NCBI GenBank assembly: GCA_963169055.1
Contig: CAUJFU010000396.1
Location: 1 to 14,826 of the forward strand
Source of the DNA: Myxococcota bacterium
GTDB taxonomy: Bacteria > Myxococcota_C > UBA6777
DNA length: 14,826 bases
Reading direction: 5' to 3'
Both the position numbers and the translations under genes were made by a program. The notes beneath the pieces were generated by a model that did no database searches, was not told the origin of the DNA, and saw nothing but the letters and a program-made list of their open reading frames with translations. Shown here piece by piece: positions 8,001 through 14,471 of the stretch (positions within the stretch are counted from its first letter, which is position 1; the number at the start of each line of letters is the position of its first letter).

Positions 8001-9115
8001 CGTTGGTGGAGCGCCTTGTGGAAGAGGATGTGGTGGCGCGGCGTTGGGTGGTGGCAGCGTTGTTGCGGCTGCGCGTCAAGGGGATCTTGGCGTTGGTCGA
8101 GGCGTTGCGAAAGCCCGATTGGGCGGGGGCGGAGTTTGCGGTGGCGTTGCTGTTGAAGATGGGAGAAGAGGCTGTGCCGATCTTGCGGGAGAAGTTGGCC
8201 TCAGGCAGCCCACAAGAGCGGTTGTATGCGGTGTATGCGTTGTCTGAGATGGGTACTGCGGCGCGTGCGGCACGCAGGGAGTTTTTGATGGCGCTGCGCG
8301 ATCAACAGCAAGAAGTGCAGATCGCAGCGGCATTTGCGTTGTGTCGTTTGCGCATTCAGTCCGTGCAAGCAGAAGGCATCTTGCGGCGTTATCTTATCCA
8401 CGCAGAAGAAGAAAAGAGATTGGCCGCTGCGTTGGCCTTGGCACGGATCGAACCGCTTTCCGAAGAGACTTTGCGGATGTTGGTCGCACGCAAAAAAACA
8501 GATGAGAGCGCCATGAAAGCTCCGATTATGCGGGCTTTGGGGCGGCATCTTCGCCTGAGTCAACAAGAGTACGGTTTCTTTTTCGAGGGCCTTCGAGAAA
8601 CGGATGCAGCGCGTCGGCGTTATGCGGCGCGCAGCTTCTTTTTATTTGTGCAGGCTTTGAGCAGGCGTTGTAAGACACAAAATGCCGATTGCTCGGCTTC
8701 TTGGCAGGCATTGATGCGCCCTGTGTTTTTGGAGGTGTGGTTGCGGTTGCTGAAAAATGACACTTTGCCTGTGCAACGGTCTTTGTTGGAGGCTTTGGTG
8801 TATTTACCGCATTATCCGATGCCTGTGATGCGCGCTTTGTTGGAGAGTTTGTCCCATCCCGAACCTGAGATGCGTTTGGTGGCTGTGCGGATCGTGGGGC
8901 AGGCAGGCATGGCGGGAGTGGGGGCGATGCCTTTGTTGTTGGGGATCTTGCGCAGCGATACCGAAGCGGCTGTACGAAAAGAGGCTGTCGTGACGTTGCG
9001 CAGACTCTATGCTTTGTTTTTGGTCGTTCCACAGGCTCTGAAAGAAGCCTCTAGCGATATGGATACGGGCGTTGCACAAGAAGCCCAAAAAGCCTTGCGC
9101 GATATCGAGCGATAA
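5054..9115 (+). CDS. Very large exported HEAT-repeat protein
   Basis: The product has 1353 residues. Residues 1-32 are a Sec signal peptide: a basic n-region, the hydrophobic core MFWLWLVVCCGVWCGL, and AHA before EEPK. The rest is almost wholly alpha-helical repeats of the HEAT/PBS-lyase type, clearest at about 132-215, 419-569, 1035-1142 and 1262-1329. Examples are VQEAALRALRALG, VRFAAADALGD, VRRAVVDAVGRLG and VRKEAVVTLRRL. No enzymatic domain or anchor is visible, so it is probably a periplasmic or surface protein-binding scaffold. Composition is odd. Leucine is mostly TTG, and the coding strand is extremely rich in G over C (29 G to 8 C in 6001-6060), which produces a long false frame opposite. 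The bias relaxes after about 8200. The gene ends 16 bases from the convergent dehydrogenase gene. Its partner is unknown. Confidence 0.88.
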   Translation: MLRGSRMIARVSWMFWLWLVVCCGVWCGLAHAEEPKSRETSRREAAGEGKVGGVAKRVSQNETSETTKVLWADWREGVARWKAWEVRGVAWRQEDALRLVRVQLAEVERSVARMSPTQAAKVWSELLRAKHPLLRRFGVEALGKMGEGGRLYRNEIVSLLNEDQPEVQEAALRALRALGVPRDVQGKIAGLRRSVWPKVREAAWWALGAVEGGAKLRSKELWGWWLEAGREGYAAAILAGFVRSGSRSRRIEREMWKALEGADEAAVRWACRYLSRGSVPFERVRVRLWGWFLSKEAKTRLEVLRVLRKDDKKEQVRRLFLRALEDKAEEVRRLAAEVLMEESWSAWEEVKARLERADKAIEEGVIAGIVAQGKEGWERVRSLLREEREIFLRTGLRALEVQGKAASGLCEAIHEKASERRWTVRLSAVRAIGKVCLEQTASQRWLAGLLGDSSEEVRFAAADALGDGVVSPLSLLQDAVSSRGWRTRQATARALGALGGEIGAVRPLLLKLLEDESWAVRRAVVDAVGRLGALMIAERGRLRRLLKDQDRDVKFAAMRALVALEEKEEAKQQMLLRWIEGRGGKALRLEALRWWSVLGMRLQKRTQRGRLTGPIRRWLRGGTLIERQVVLRSLRKMGAVGREVWPELVMLVRGRHRSLQLGALRAIGAVDDPPMSLVRSLLVWGTEEVSVRRRVAREVLREVCGRVVFSRSFWEPWLREKDLEKRRLVLRCLERGGWRALSSLEGIEPLLSDADWAIRRASWRIWRGFGSWGAVGLRRLWDSRPRGVERFGEDGRLWAEVFEGAGVHAPQLWYGLIDAVGRGRWERGVEMGALEVWFRAMLASKETVGQGYVWSCVRGGPWWLRGPCARRLGKLAETKSLLHAFALATGVERVLLRKALGQRSSGVLVMALRGLAEDSAQKDRWLGYLSDATLWQGEGGEVKDAKLVGALRGLLVSKDPIHRRFGARGYAYWQDVAAQDVVALVERLVEEDVVARRWVVAALLRLRVKGILALVEALRKPDWAGAEFAVALLLKMGEEAVPILREKLASGSPQERLYAVYALSEMGTAARAARREFLMALRDQQQEVQIAAAFALCRLRIQSVQAEGILRRYLIHAEEEKRLAAALALARIEPLSEETLRMLVARKKTDESAMKAPIMRALGRHLRLSQQEYGFFFEGLRETDAARRRYAARSFFLFVQALSRRCKTQNADCSASWQALMRPVFLEVWLRLLKNDTLPVQRSLLEALVYLPHYPMPVMRALLESLSHPEPEMRLVAVRIVGQAGMAGVGAMPLLLGILRSDTEAAVRKEAVVTLRRLYALFLVVPQALKEASSDMDTGVAQEAQKALRDIER

Positions 9116-9131
9116 GCCCAACACAGATATC

Positions 9132-9794
9132 TCAGCGATAGACGAACTCGGTTTGCCATGCTTCGGGGGATTGGTTGTGGAGATCCCAGTAGACTTCGGC
9201 GATATTGGCGGGATCGAAGTGCGTTTCGGGTTTCACGATGCCGCAGACCGTGACGGTGGCGACGTGGACGCCATCTTCTGCGACTTCACCCGCCAGCGCG
9301 TAAGCCAAGTTGCGGATGCCCGCTTTGCCGATGCCCAACGAGGCATACTGCGGAAATGGGGTCAGCGCAAAGCCCCCTCCCGTCAACAAGATCGTGCCGC
9401 TGCGTTGCTGTCGCATCTGCGGCAGGACGGCTTGGGCCGAAACCACTGCCCCCAAAACGTTCACACGAAAGTCGTTCAACGCATCTTCGTAGATCATCTC
9501 GGATGGATGGGCGTGATTGAGTGCGGCTGCGTTGTACACCAATACCTCGGTTTTGGCTTCCAACTCCTCGTGCAGCCGATAAAACGATTGGTGCAGCGAG
9601 TCCTCATCCGCTGCATCCGTAGGATATGTGTGGACGGTATAGCCCTCATCGTGAAGCTCTTTGGCGTAGTCGTGGAGCTTTTTGGTATTTCGTGCCAGCA
9701 ACGCCAACTGATAACCTTCTTGTGCAAAACGGCGCGCAACCGCCATCCCAATCCCGGGGCCCACTCCAACAATCGAACACAGCGGCTTGGTCAT
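9132..9794 (-). CDS. Atypical short-chain dehydrogenase/reductase (SDR) family protein
   Basis: This 220-residue single-domain Rossmann protein has the cofactor loop GVGPGIG (residues 10-16), LLARN after the second strand (Arg suggests NADP(H)), D60 in YPTDAAD, the NAAA motif (88-91) and VNVLGAV. The active site is unusual. The Ser strand reads TGGG, and the Tyr/Lys region reads YASLGIGKAG, with Y150 and K157 seven apart instead of four; Leu stands where the catalytic Tyr should be. The C-terminus (YWDLHNQSPEAWQTE) matches a proteobacterial SDR subgroup that starts like MTKP...VGVGPG and shares this feature, as far as I recall. Substrate is unknown and classical redox chemistry is doubtful. 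The ATG has AAAGGAG (9801-9807) with a 6-base spacer. It is monocistronic. Confidence 0.88.
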   Translation of the reverse strand: MTKPLCSIVGVGPGIGMAVARRFAQEGYQLALLARNTKKLHDYAKELHDEGYTVHTYPTDAADEDSLHQSFYRLHEELEAKTEVLVYNAAALNHAHPSEMIYEDALNDFRVNVLGAVVSAQAVLPQMRQQRSGTILLTGGGFALTPFPQYASLGIGKAGIRNLAYALAGEVAEDGVHVATVTVCGIVKPETHFDPANIAEVYWDLHNQSPEAWQTEFVYR

Positions 9795-9827
9795 CCAAGG
9801 CTCCTTTGCGTGTAGTTAGCGAACGAA

Positions 9828-9845
9828 CCACACAACCTTGTGTGG
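9828..9845. promoter_or_regulatory. Perfect 8-bp palindrome upstream of the SDR gene
   Basis: CCACACAA and TTGTGTGG are perfect inverted repeats separated by CC. The dyad lies 34 bases in front of the SDR start codon, where an operator or a short 5' UTR hairpin would sit. No known regulator consensus is recognised. Confidence 0.35.
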
Positions 9846-9937
9846 CTCCTTTGTGCGTAGCGCACTGCGAACCTCGGCACAAGATGAGGATGCCCTCTCA
9901 GATCGCAATCTCTCTCTCCATCGGAATTTCGCATCAA

Positions 9938-9986
9938 GATGATCTTTGTGGAGGAAAGAAAGTTCGCCTCGGGATGATCTTTGTGG
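9938..9986 (+). repeat. 14-base direct repeat, two copies 35 bases apart
   Basis: GATGATCTTTGTGG occurs at 9938-9951 and 9973-9986. The second copy runs into repeat copy C, so this may mark a small duplication at the edge of the element. Confidence 0.5.
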
Positions 9987-10107
9987 GGTTTCACCCCGCA
10001 CCCCACAAGGGAGCTTTGCCCCCTTGACCCCGTATCGGCGAAGAGATCACAGGTTTTTCACACCGACGACTTTGTCGCTTCAAGCGGCACAAACACGGCT
10101 TTTTTGT
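9981..10107 (+). repeat. Dispersed double-hairpin intergenic repeat, copy C
   Basis: The ordered blocks are TTGTGGGG, a GGGG/CCCC hairpin, CCCCACAAGGGAGC with GCCCCCTTGACCCCGTA, GGCGAAGAGATC, a TTTTTCACAC block, TTGTCGCTTCAAGC and ACAAACACGGCTTTTTT. It aligns over its whole length with copy D (14472-14597), including the trailing T-run, and with copy A in reverse orientation. It lies downstream of murA and upstream of the SDR gene, both on the minus strand. Confidence 0.8.
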
Positions 10108-10211
10108 CCACTACGCCCCATCAGGCGTTGAAAAAGAGATGTTGCGCTTGGAGCGCGGTGTGATCGCAGAACGCATCTACAGAGACGTGTCTCGAAAGAG
10201 GGGGGCGCAAT

Positions 10212-11528
10212 TTAAGATTCGCCGCTGGTTCGGTGGATCTGTGCGCCAAGAGCGCGTAAGCGTTCTTCGATCCGCTCGTAACCACGGTCGATTTGTTCGA
10301 TATTGCGGATGGTGCTACGGCCTTCGGCGGAAAGCGCAGCGATCAAGAGCGCCACTCCTGCCCGAATATCGGGCGAAGTCATCAAGATCCCGCGCAATGG
10401 ATTGACGCGATCTAGGCCGATGACCGTCGCACGATGTGGATCGCAGAGGATGATCTTGGCTCCCATATCGATCAGCTTGTCGACGAAAAATAGGCGGCTT
10501 TCAAACATCTTTTGATGGATCAAGACCGTCCCTCGGGCTTGTGTGGCCGTCACCAATACCACGCTCAACAAGTCAGGTGTAAAGCCCGGCCACGGCGCAT
10601 CCGCCACCGTCAAGATCGAACCGTCAATGAAAGTCTCGATCTCGTAGTGTTTTTGGGCGGGGATGTGGATATCATCGCCCCGAAATTCCAGTCGGATGCC
10701 CAAACGCCGAAAGACATCGGGGATCATCCCAAGCTGGTCGATTCGACAATTTTTGATCGTGATCGCCGACGCTGTCATCGCCGCAAGACCGATAAAACTG
10801 CCGATCTCGATCATATCGGGCAACAGCGTATGCTCCGTCCCATGCAGACTTCCAACGCCTTCGATCCGCAAGAGATTGGAGCCGATGCCTTCGATCTTTG
10901 CCCCCATCGAGACCAACATCCGACAAAGCTGTTGCAGATAAGGTTCGCAGGCTGCGTTGTATAGCGTGGTCGTTCCTTCGGCCATCACGGCGGCCATCAC
11001 GATGTTTGCGGTCCCCGTGACCGAAGCTTCGTCAAGCAACAGATAGGTTCCACGAAGCTTTTCGGCATGGATGCGAAACTGCCCGTCCTCTCGGTCAAAA
11101 TCGAAGGTCGCGCCGAGTTGTTGAAAGCCCAGAAAGTGCGTGTCCAAACGTCGCCGCCCGATCTTGTCGCCGCCCGGACGCGGCACACTGGCTTGACCAT
11201 AACGCGCAAGCAACGGGCCAATCAGCATGATCGAACCGCGTATCCGTGCCGCTTTTTGGCGAAACTCTTCGGTTTCCAGAAAGTCAATTCGAAGATCCCG
11301 CGATGTAAAGCGAAAGTCGTTGGGGCCGAGCTTTTTGACTTCCACGCCCAGATCGCTCAATAGATCCATCAATAAGATCACATCGCGGATCTGAGGGATG
11401 TTGTAGATGGTGACGGGCTCGTCCGTAAGCAGGACGGCGCACAGGATCTGCAAGGCTTCGTTTTTCGCGCCTTGGGGGATGAGTTCTCCTGAAAGCGGTT
11501 GGCCGCCGATGATCTCAAAGGCAGACAT
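10212..11528 (-). CDS. murA: UDP-N-acetylglucosamine 1-carboxyvinyltransferase (MurA), Cys-to-Asp type
   Basis: MurA transfers enolpyruvate from PEP to UDP-GlcNAc, the first committed step of peptidoglycan synthesis, in the cytosol. This 438-residue protein covers the full EPSP-synthase-like fold. Key residues are K22 in QGAKNEAL, D319 in PGFTPDLL (equivalent to E. coli D305) and R389 in DIRAGVAL (R397). The active-site loop reads PGGDKIGRRRLD: D121 replaces the Cys115 that fosfomycin alkylates. The Cys-to-Asp change keeps activity but gives fosfomycin insensitivity in mycobacterial and similar enzymes. The start at 11528 is preferred over an upstream ATG at 11579, because AAGGA lies 6 bases before it and the MSAFEIIGG beginning is family-like. 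It is divergent from mtfA across a 332-base gap. Confidence 0.96.
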   Translation of the reverse strand: MSAFEIIGGQPLSGELIPQGAKNEALQILCAVLLTDEPVTIYNIPQIRDVILLMDLLSDLGVEVKKLGPNDFRFTSRDLRIDFLETEEFRQKAARIRGSIMLIGPLLARYGQASVPRPGGDKIGRRRLDTHFLGFQQLGATFDFDREDGQFRIHAEKLRGTYLLLDEASVTGTANIVMAAVMAEGTTTLYNAACEPYLQQLCRMLVSMGAKIEGIGSNLLRIEGVGSLHGTEHTLLPDMIEIGSFIGLAAMTASAITIKNCRIDQLGMIPDVFRRLGIRLEFRGDDIHIPAQKHYEIETFIDGSILTVADAPWPGFTPDLLSVVLVTATQARGTVLIHQKMFESRLFFVDKLIDMGAKIILCDPHRATVIGLDRVNPLRGILMTSPDIRAGVALLIAALSAEGRSTIRNIEQIDRGYERIEERLRALGAQIHRTSGES

Positions 11529-11534
11529 GCGTAT

Positions 11535-11539
11535 TCCTT
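11535..11539 (-). promoter_or_regulatory. Ribosome binding site deciding the murA start
   Basis: AAGGA on the minus strand is 6 bases in front of ATG 11528. The alternative in-frame ATG at 11579 lacks a comparable site and would add 17 residues not typical of MurA. Confidence 0.6.
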
Positions 11540-11591
11540 CGGTGCTTGGGGTCGATGGGGCTTGCTTGTGTAGTCGCACGCGCTAACATGA

Positions 11592-11805
11592 CGCGCCTCG
11601 GTCGGTATCATGCGATCTCCGAGAGAAGTGTGATCAACAGGGAGATGCGATCCGCTGTAGACGCCCTGTGGTCGGGCAGCCACAGGGGGCTGCCCCTACA
11701 TTTGGGCGCACACGATGGGCGGATTTCGTAGTGCGCGCCTCGGTCGGTATCGTATGCGATACCTCGGTATCGTGTGCGTTCGACTCGACGCGCCTTGGTA
11801 TTGTG
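11592..11805 (+). repeat. Degenerate direct repeats of an 18-base unit
   Basis: CGCGCCTCGGTCGGTATC occurs exactly at 11592-11609 and 11734-11751. Shorter variants follow: ACCTCGGTATCGTGTGCG at 11761-11778 and CGCGCCTTGGTATTGTG at 11789-11805. The last three crowd the 130 bases before mtfA. They could be protein-binding iterons or remnants of an unstable element. Confidence 0.6.
11674..11699. repeat. Hairpin element shared with 14663-14682
   Basis: GGGCAGCC (11674-11681) and GGCTGCCC (11688-11695) form a perfect 8-bp stem. CCACAGGGGGCTGCCCCTAC at 11680-11699 recurs exactly, inverted, at 14663-14682. This second intergenic repeat is distinct from the four-copy family. Confidence 0.65.
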
Positions 11806-11860
11806 AGAGCCGTGTTGTCGTGGGTCAAGAAATGTCCACAAAAGCCCAAAAGGAGCCGCT

Positions 11861-12646
11861 ATGTTCGGGATATTACGTCGTTGGCGACGAAGCCGTTTGC
11901 TCAAAGAGCCTTTTCCTGCCGAGTGGATCACGATCCTCCAAGAAAAAGTGCCGTTTTATGTCTCGATGAAACCGAGCCTCACTCCCCGCTTCTTGGGGCA
12001 GTTGCAGATCTTTCTCGATGAAAAGCACTTTGAAGGCGCACAAGGCTTTGTGATCACCGCTGAAGTGCGCGTTGTGATCGCCGCGATCGCTGTCCGACTC
12101 ACCACCTACCTTGATATCTCGATGTACGATCGCTTGACCGAGATCGTGGTTTATGAAGAAGATTACCGCCATCCAAGCAAAAAAAATGCACTCGATGGCC
12201 CCGAACAGCCCGGCATTGTGTACGGTGAAGCCCATCATTTTGGAACCGTCGTACTTTCGTGGAAAGCCGTCATTCGGGGATTACGACACGAAGACGATGG
12301 ACAAGACACCGCGACCCACGAGTTTGCCCACGTCTTGGATATCGCCGATGGCTCGTTTGATGGCACTCCGATCTTGCCTTCCATGCGCGATTATCGGCCT
12401 TGGGCCGAAGTCATGAGCCAGCACTTTTTCGCCCTCCGCGATGGCAAACGCCCCGAACGCAAAGTTCTTGACGACTATGGCGCAAAAAACGAGGCCGAGT
12501 TCTTTGCCGTTGCTTCCGAAGTCTTCTTTGAAAAACCCGAAAAACTCCAGAAACTTCTCCCTGATCTGTACGCTTGCCTCCGAAGCTTCTATCGTTGGGA
12601 TCCCGCCCTCCCCACCGATCAACAACCCGATCCGCCTACTTCTTGA
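11861..12646 (+). CDS. mtfA: MtfA-type zinc-dependent peptidase (M90 family)
   Basis: The 261-residue protein matches the MtfA family throughout its length (E. coli MtfA is about 265). HEFAH (153-157) supplies the zinc ligands H153 and H157 and the catalytic E154. DYGAKNEAEFFAVASEVFFEKP gives Y206 and the third ligand E213, with the same Y-to-E spacing of seven as E. coli Y205/E212. In E. coli MtfA binds the repressor Mlc and so affects glucose PTS expression. Whether an Mlc/PTS partner exists here is unknown, so a cytosolic housekeeping peptidase role is the safer reading. There is no signal peptide. AAAAGGAG (11848-11855) ends 5 bases before the ATG. The codons are much richer in C at third positions than those of the HEAT gene. 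A terminator-like hairpin follows at 12735. Confidence 0.94.
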   Translation: MFGILRRWRRSRLLKEPFPAEWITILQEKVPFYVSMKPSLTPRFLGQLQIFLDEKHFEGAQGFVITAEVRVVIAAIAVRLTTYLDISMYDRLTEIVVYEEDYRHPSKKNALDGPEQPGIVYGEAHHFGTVVLSWKAVIRGLRHEDDGQDTATHEFAHVLDIADGSFDGTPILPSMRDYRPWAEVMSQHFFALRDGKRPERKVLDDYGAKNEAEFFAVASEVFFEKPEKLQKLLPDLYACLRSFYRWDPALPTDQQPDPPTS

Positions 12647-12734
12647 ACCATTGTTTTTTTTCAAAAACAAATGCCTTGACAACGCAGATATCGCAGCGTA
12701 TGTTCTCGCCGCCAAACCAACAAAGAACCCAATT

Positions 12735-12767
12735 CCTTTGTGTTTCCAAAGACAAAGGGCCGTTTTT
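12735..12767 (+). terminator. Probable rho-independent terminator after mtfA
   Basis: CCTTTGT (12735-12741) and ACAAAGG (12752-12758) form a perfect 7-bp stem with a 10-base loop, followed by GCCG and TTTTT (12763-12767). It lies 88 bases after the mtfA stop. The low-GC stem makes it a modest terminator. Confidence 0.45.
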
Positions 12768-12769
12768 AC

Positions 12770-12783
12770 TGAATCGCGATTCA
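12770..12783. promoter_or_regulatory. Perfect 14-base palindrome upstream of the lipoprotein gene
   Basis: TGAATCGCGATTCA is fully self-complementary and sits 98 bases before ATG 12882, between the mtfA terminator candidate and the next gene. An operator for a dimeric regulator is possible; no known consensus is recognised. Confidence 0.35.
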
Positions 12784-12881
12784 TTACGCAAAGCCGCTGT
12801 CCCGAAGGCGGTAAGATCTAGCCCGAACAGGCGTTGCTTGTGGGCGAACCGATAGAGAGAAGAAAGCTAGAGGGTGTGTGC

Positions 12882-14423
12882 ATGATTTCTTATTCAAAGA
12901 GCCGATGGATGCTTGTGTTGTTGTTGTCGTTGTGGGGTGTCGCGTGTTCGACCGAGATCACAACGCCTAAGACCGAACCAGCGAAAGAGACCGCAAAGCC
13001 CGATCCTTTGAAGCAGCCACCACCTTCGGTCGTCACCAGCGGCGAAGTCAAGATCCCGGAAGCATCGGTTCAATCGCCTAACACGCCACCAGAATCCCCC
13101 TCAGCAGGTGAAGTCAAGTCTTCGTCGGCCCCGTTGGAAGCTTCCAAAGACCGCTCTGATCGGGCTTGTCAGATCGTGTTGCGCACGTTTCATCGTGTTG
13201 TCGAGCCGACAGGAACCCCGAAGCATCACTGCCAAGATGGCCTATGCTGGTGGGTTTTCCGCGCAACGGTGGACGTCGCACAAGCCGCACTGGATGGCCA
13301 ATGGCAACCCCGTTTGTTGTATCGTTCGACCAACACACCCGATACATGGTACGAACTGGTCGGACAACCCGAAACTGGCGCAGCAACGGGTTTTCAGCGT
13401 TATTCATTCACTCTCCAAAACAACACCATCCGCGACGGCATCAGCGCCACCGCCATCCAACGCTCCGAAGTCGGAGCCATCCCTTTTCTCAAGCATTACG
13501 CCGAAGGCCGCTTGTTTGATCACAACCGCCTCAACGACGATTTCGCCCATTATCAGGTCAATCTCGCCAACCAATGGGCGATCCAAGAAGACGCATCCGT
13601 CTGTGGTCAACGCCCCGAAGCCACGCTGGTCTTTGATGCGGGTTGGCAAAATACCCAACACGGCGCGATCCTCGCAGGTGGCGATCTTGTGGTCGATTAC
13701 AACCTCTATCGTCTGACCCAATGCCACGGCTCGACTTACATGGGCCAACCCACATGGAATACGCTGGCCTATGCCCGCTTTCTTCCAAGCAACCAAGTCG
13801 TCAACGCCCCACTGTTTGACCGAATCGACGCCAACGGTGCGTTTGTCGCCAAAAAAGCCCGATTCACCGTCCCCACAGGCACCAACGCTGTCGAACTTTG
13901 GTTCTCGACTTCGGGCCGCACTTGTAGTCCTGCATGGGACAGCAACTTCGGCAACAACTACCGCTTTTCGGTGCGCTCGACGGCCCCCGCTGCGGTGAAA
14001 TGGGCAGGAGATTGGGGCAACGGCCTGTGGCGTGGATGTTCCCATCGCCCCGGCCTTTCCGAACCCGTCAACGTCGATAGCTACATCCTTAGCCGCGCTT
14101 GTCACTTCATCTACGCCGATGTCTATGTCCCCGGTCTCACCGATGGTTCAGCGCTCAATCCCCAAGATATCCAAGCCCAAGTCCAATATCGCGCAGATGA
14201 CGGCGAACTTCGCACCGCATGGCTGGGTTTTGTCGAGCGCGCCGGCAACAACTACCGCTACGTCTGGACTTTCCCTGCTGCCGAGATGCTCCATGTCTAT
14301 CCCAACTGGCAACGCTATTCCTTCGCCTTCCGCTTCTCCACCAATGGCCTCTCATGGTTCCGCATCGCTCAAGCCGACGGCCCCGAGGGTGGCGCTTTCC
14401 GTACCATCGTCCGTCAATACTGA
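12882..14423 (+). CDS. Secreted lipoprotein with DUF6209-like domain flanked by beta-sandwich-like modules
   Basis: The start ATG 12882 has AGAGGG at 12869-12874. The product has 513 residues. MISYSKSRWMLVLLLSLWGVAC is a lipoprotein signal with C22 as the probable lipidated Cys, although Gly at -3 is not ideal. Residues 23-93 are a Pro/Ser/Thr/Glu-rich linker. About 97-230 and 400-513 look like related beta-sandwich modules, resembling CBM21-like carbohydrate-binding folds: alternating strands, a Y-R strand, a W-containing strand, and FDHNRLNDDF near the end of the first. Residues 235-374 resemble DUF6209 (LVFDAGW, GGDLVVDYNLYRLTQC, ELWFSTSGRTC, AWDSNFGNNYRFSV), a family I associate with myxobacteria. 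There are no catalytic motifs; surface glycan binding is a guess. It is monocistronic, with C-rich codons like mtfA. Confidence 0.85.
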   Translation: MISYSKSRWMLVLLLSLWGVACSTEITTPKTEPAKETAKPDPLKQPPPSVVTSGEVKIPEASVQSPNTPPESPSAGEVKSSSAPLEASKDRSDRACQIVLRTFHRVVEPTGTPKHHCQDGLCWWVFRATVDVAQAALDGQWQPRLLYRSTNTPDTWYELVGQPETGAATGFQRYSFTLQNNTIRDGISATAIQRSEVGAIPFLKHYAEGRLFDHNRLNDDFAHYQVNLANQWAIQEDASVCGQRPEATLVFDAGWQNTQHGAILAGGDLVVDYNLYRLTQCHGSTYMGQPTWNTLAYARFLPSNQVVNAPLFDRIDANGAFVAKKARFTVPTGTNAVELWFSTSGRTCSPAWDSNFGNNYRFSVRSTAPAAVKWAGDWGNGLWRGCSHRPGLSEPVNVDSYILSRACHFIYADVYVPGLTDGSALNPQDIQAQVQYRADDGELRTAWLGFVERAGNNYRYVWTFPAAEMLHVYPNWQRYSFAFRFSTNGLSWFRIAQADGPEGGAFRTIVRQY

Positions 14424-14471
14424 GATTCTTTGGGATAAGGGGGCTTTCGGTAGGGGGCCAGTTGGATGGTG

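Larger units (their letters stand above)
9795..10211. other. Intergenic region between murA and the SDR gene
   Basis: There is no gene here. It holds the SDR ribosome site, a near-duplicate of it (GGCTCCTTTG at 9799-9808 and again at 9844-9853), the palindrome at 9828-9845, a 14-base direct repeat and repeat copy C. Past the murA stop a small stem (GCGCT/AGCGC, 10144-10156) is followed on the minus strand by TTTTT at 10130-10134, a weak terminator candidate. The 417-base gap argues against a murA-SDR operon. Confidence 0.5.
11529..11860. other. Divergent murA/mtfA intergenic region, repeat-rich
   Basis: There is no gene here. It contains the murA ribosome site, four degenerate copies of a CGCGCCTCGGTCGGTATC-like unit, and a perfect GGGCAGCC/GGCTGCCC hairpin that includes a 20-base element repeated near the right end of the window. 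Promoters for both genes should lie here, but I could not place -35 and -10 boxes with confidence. Confidence 0.5.

Noticed and set aside
10512-10964. Plus-strand ORF of 150 codons opposite murA
   Set aside because: It is a shadow of murA; its composition follows the antisense of conserved MurA residues.
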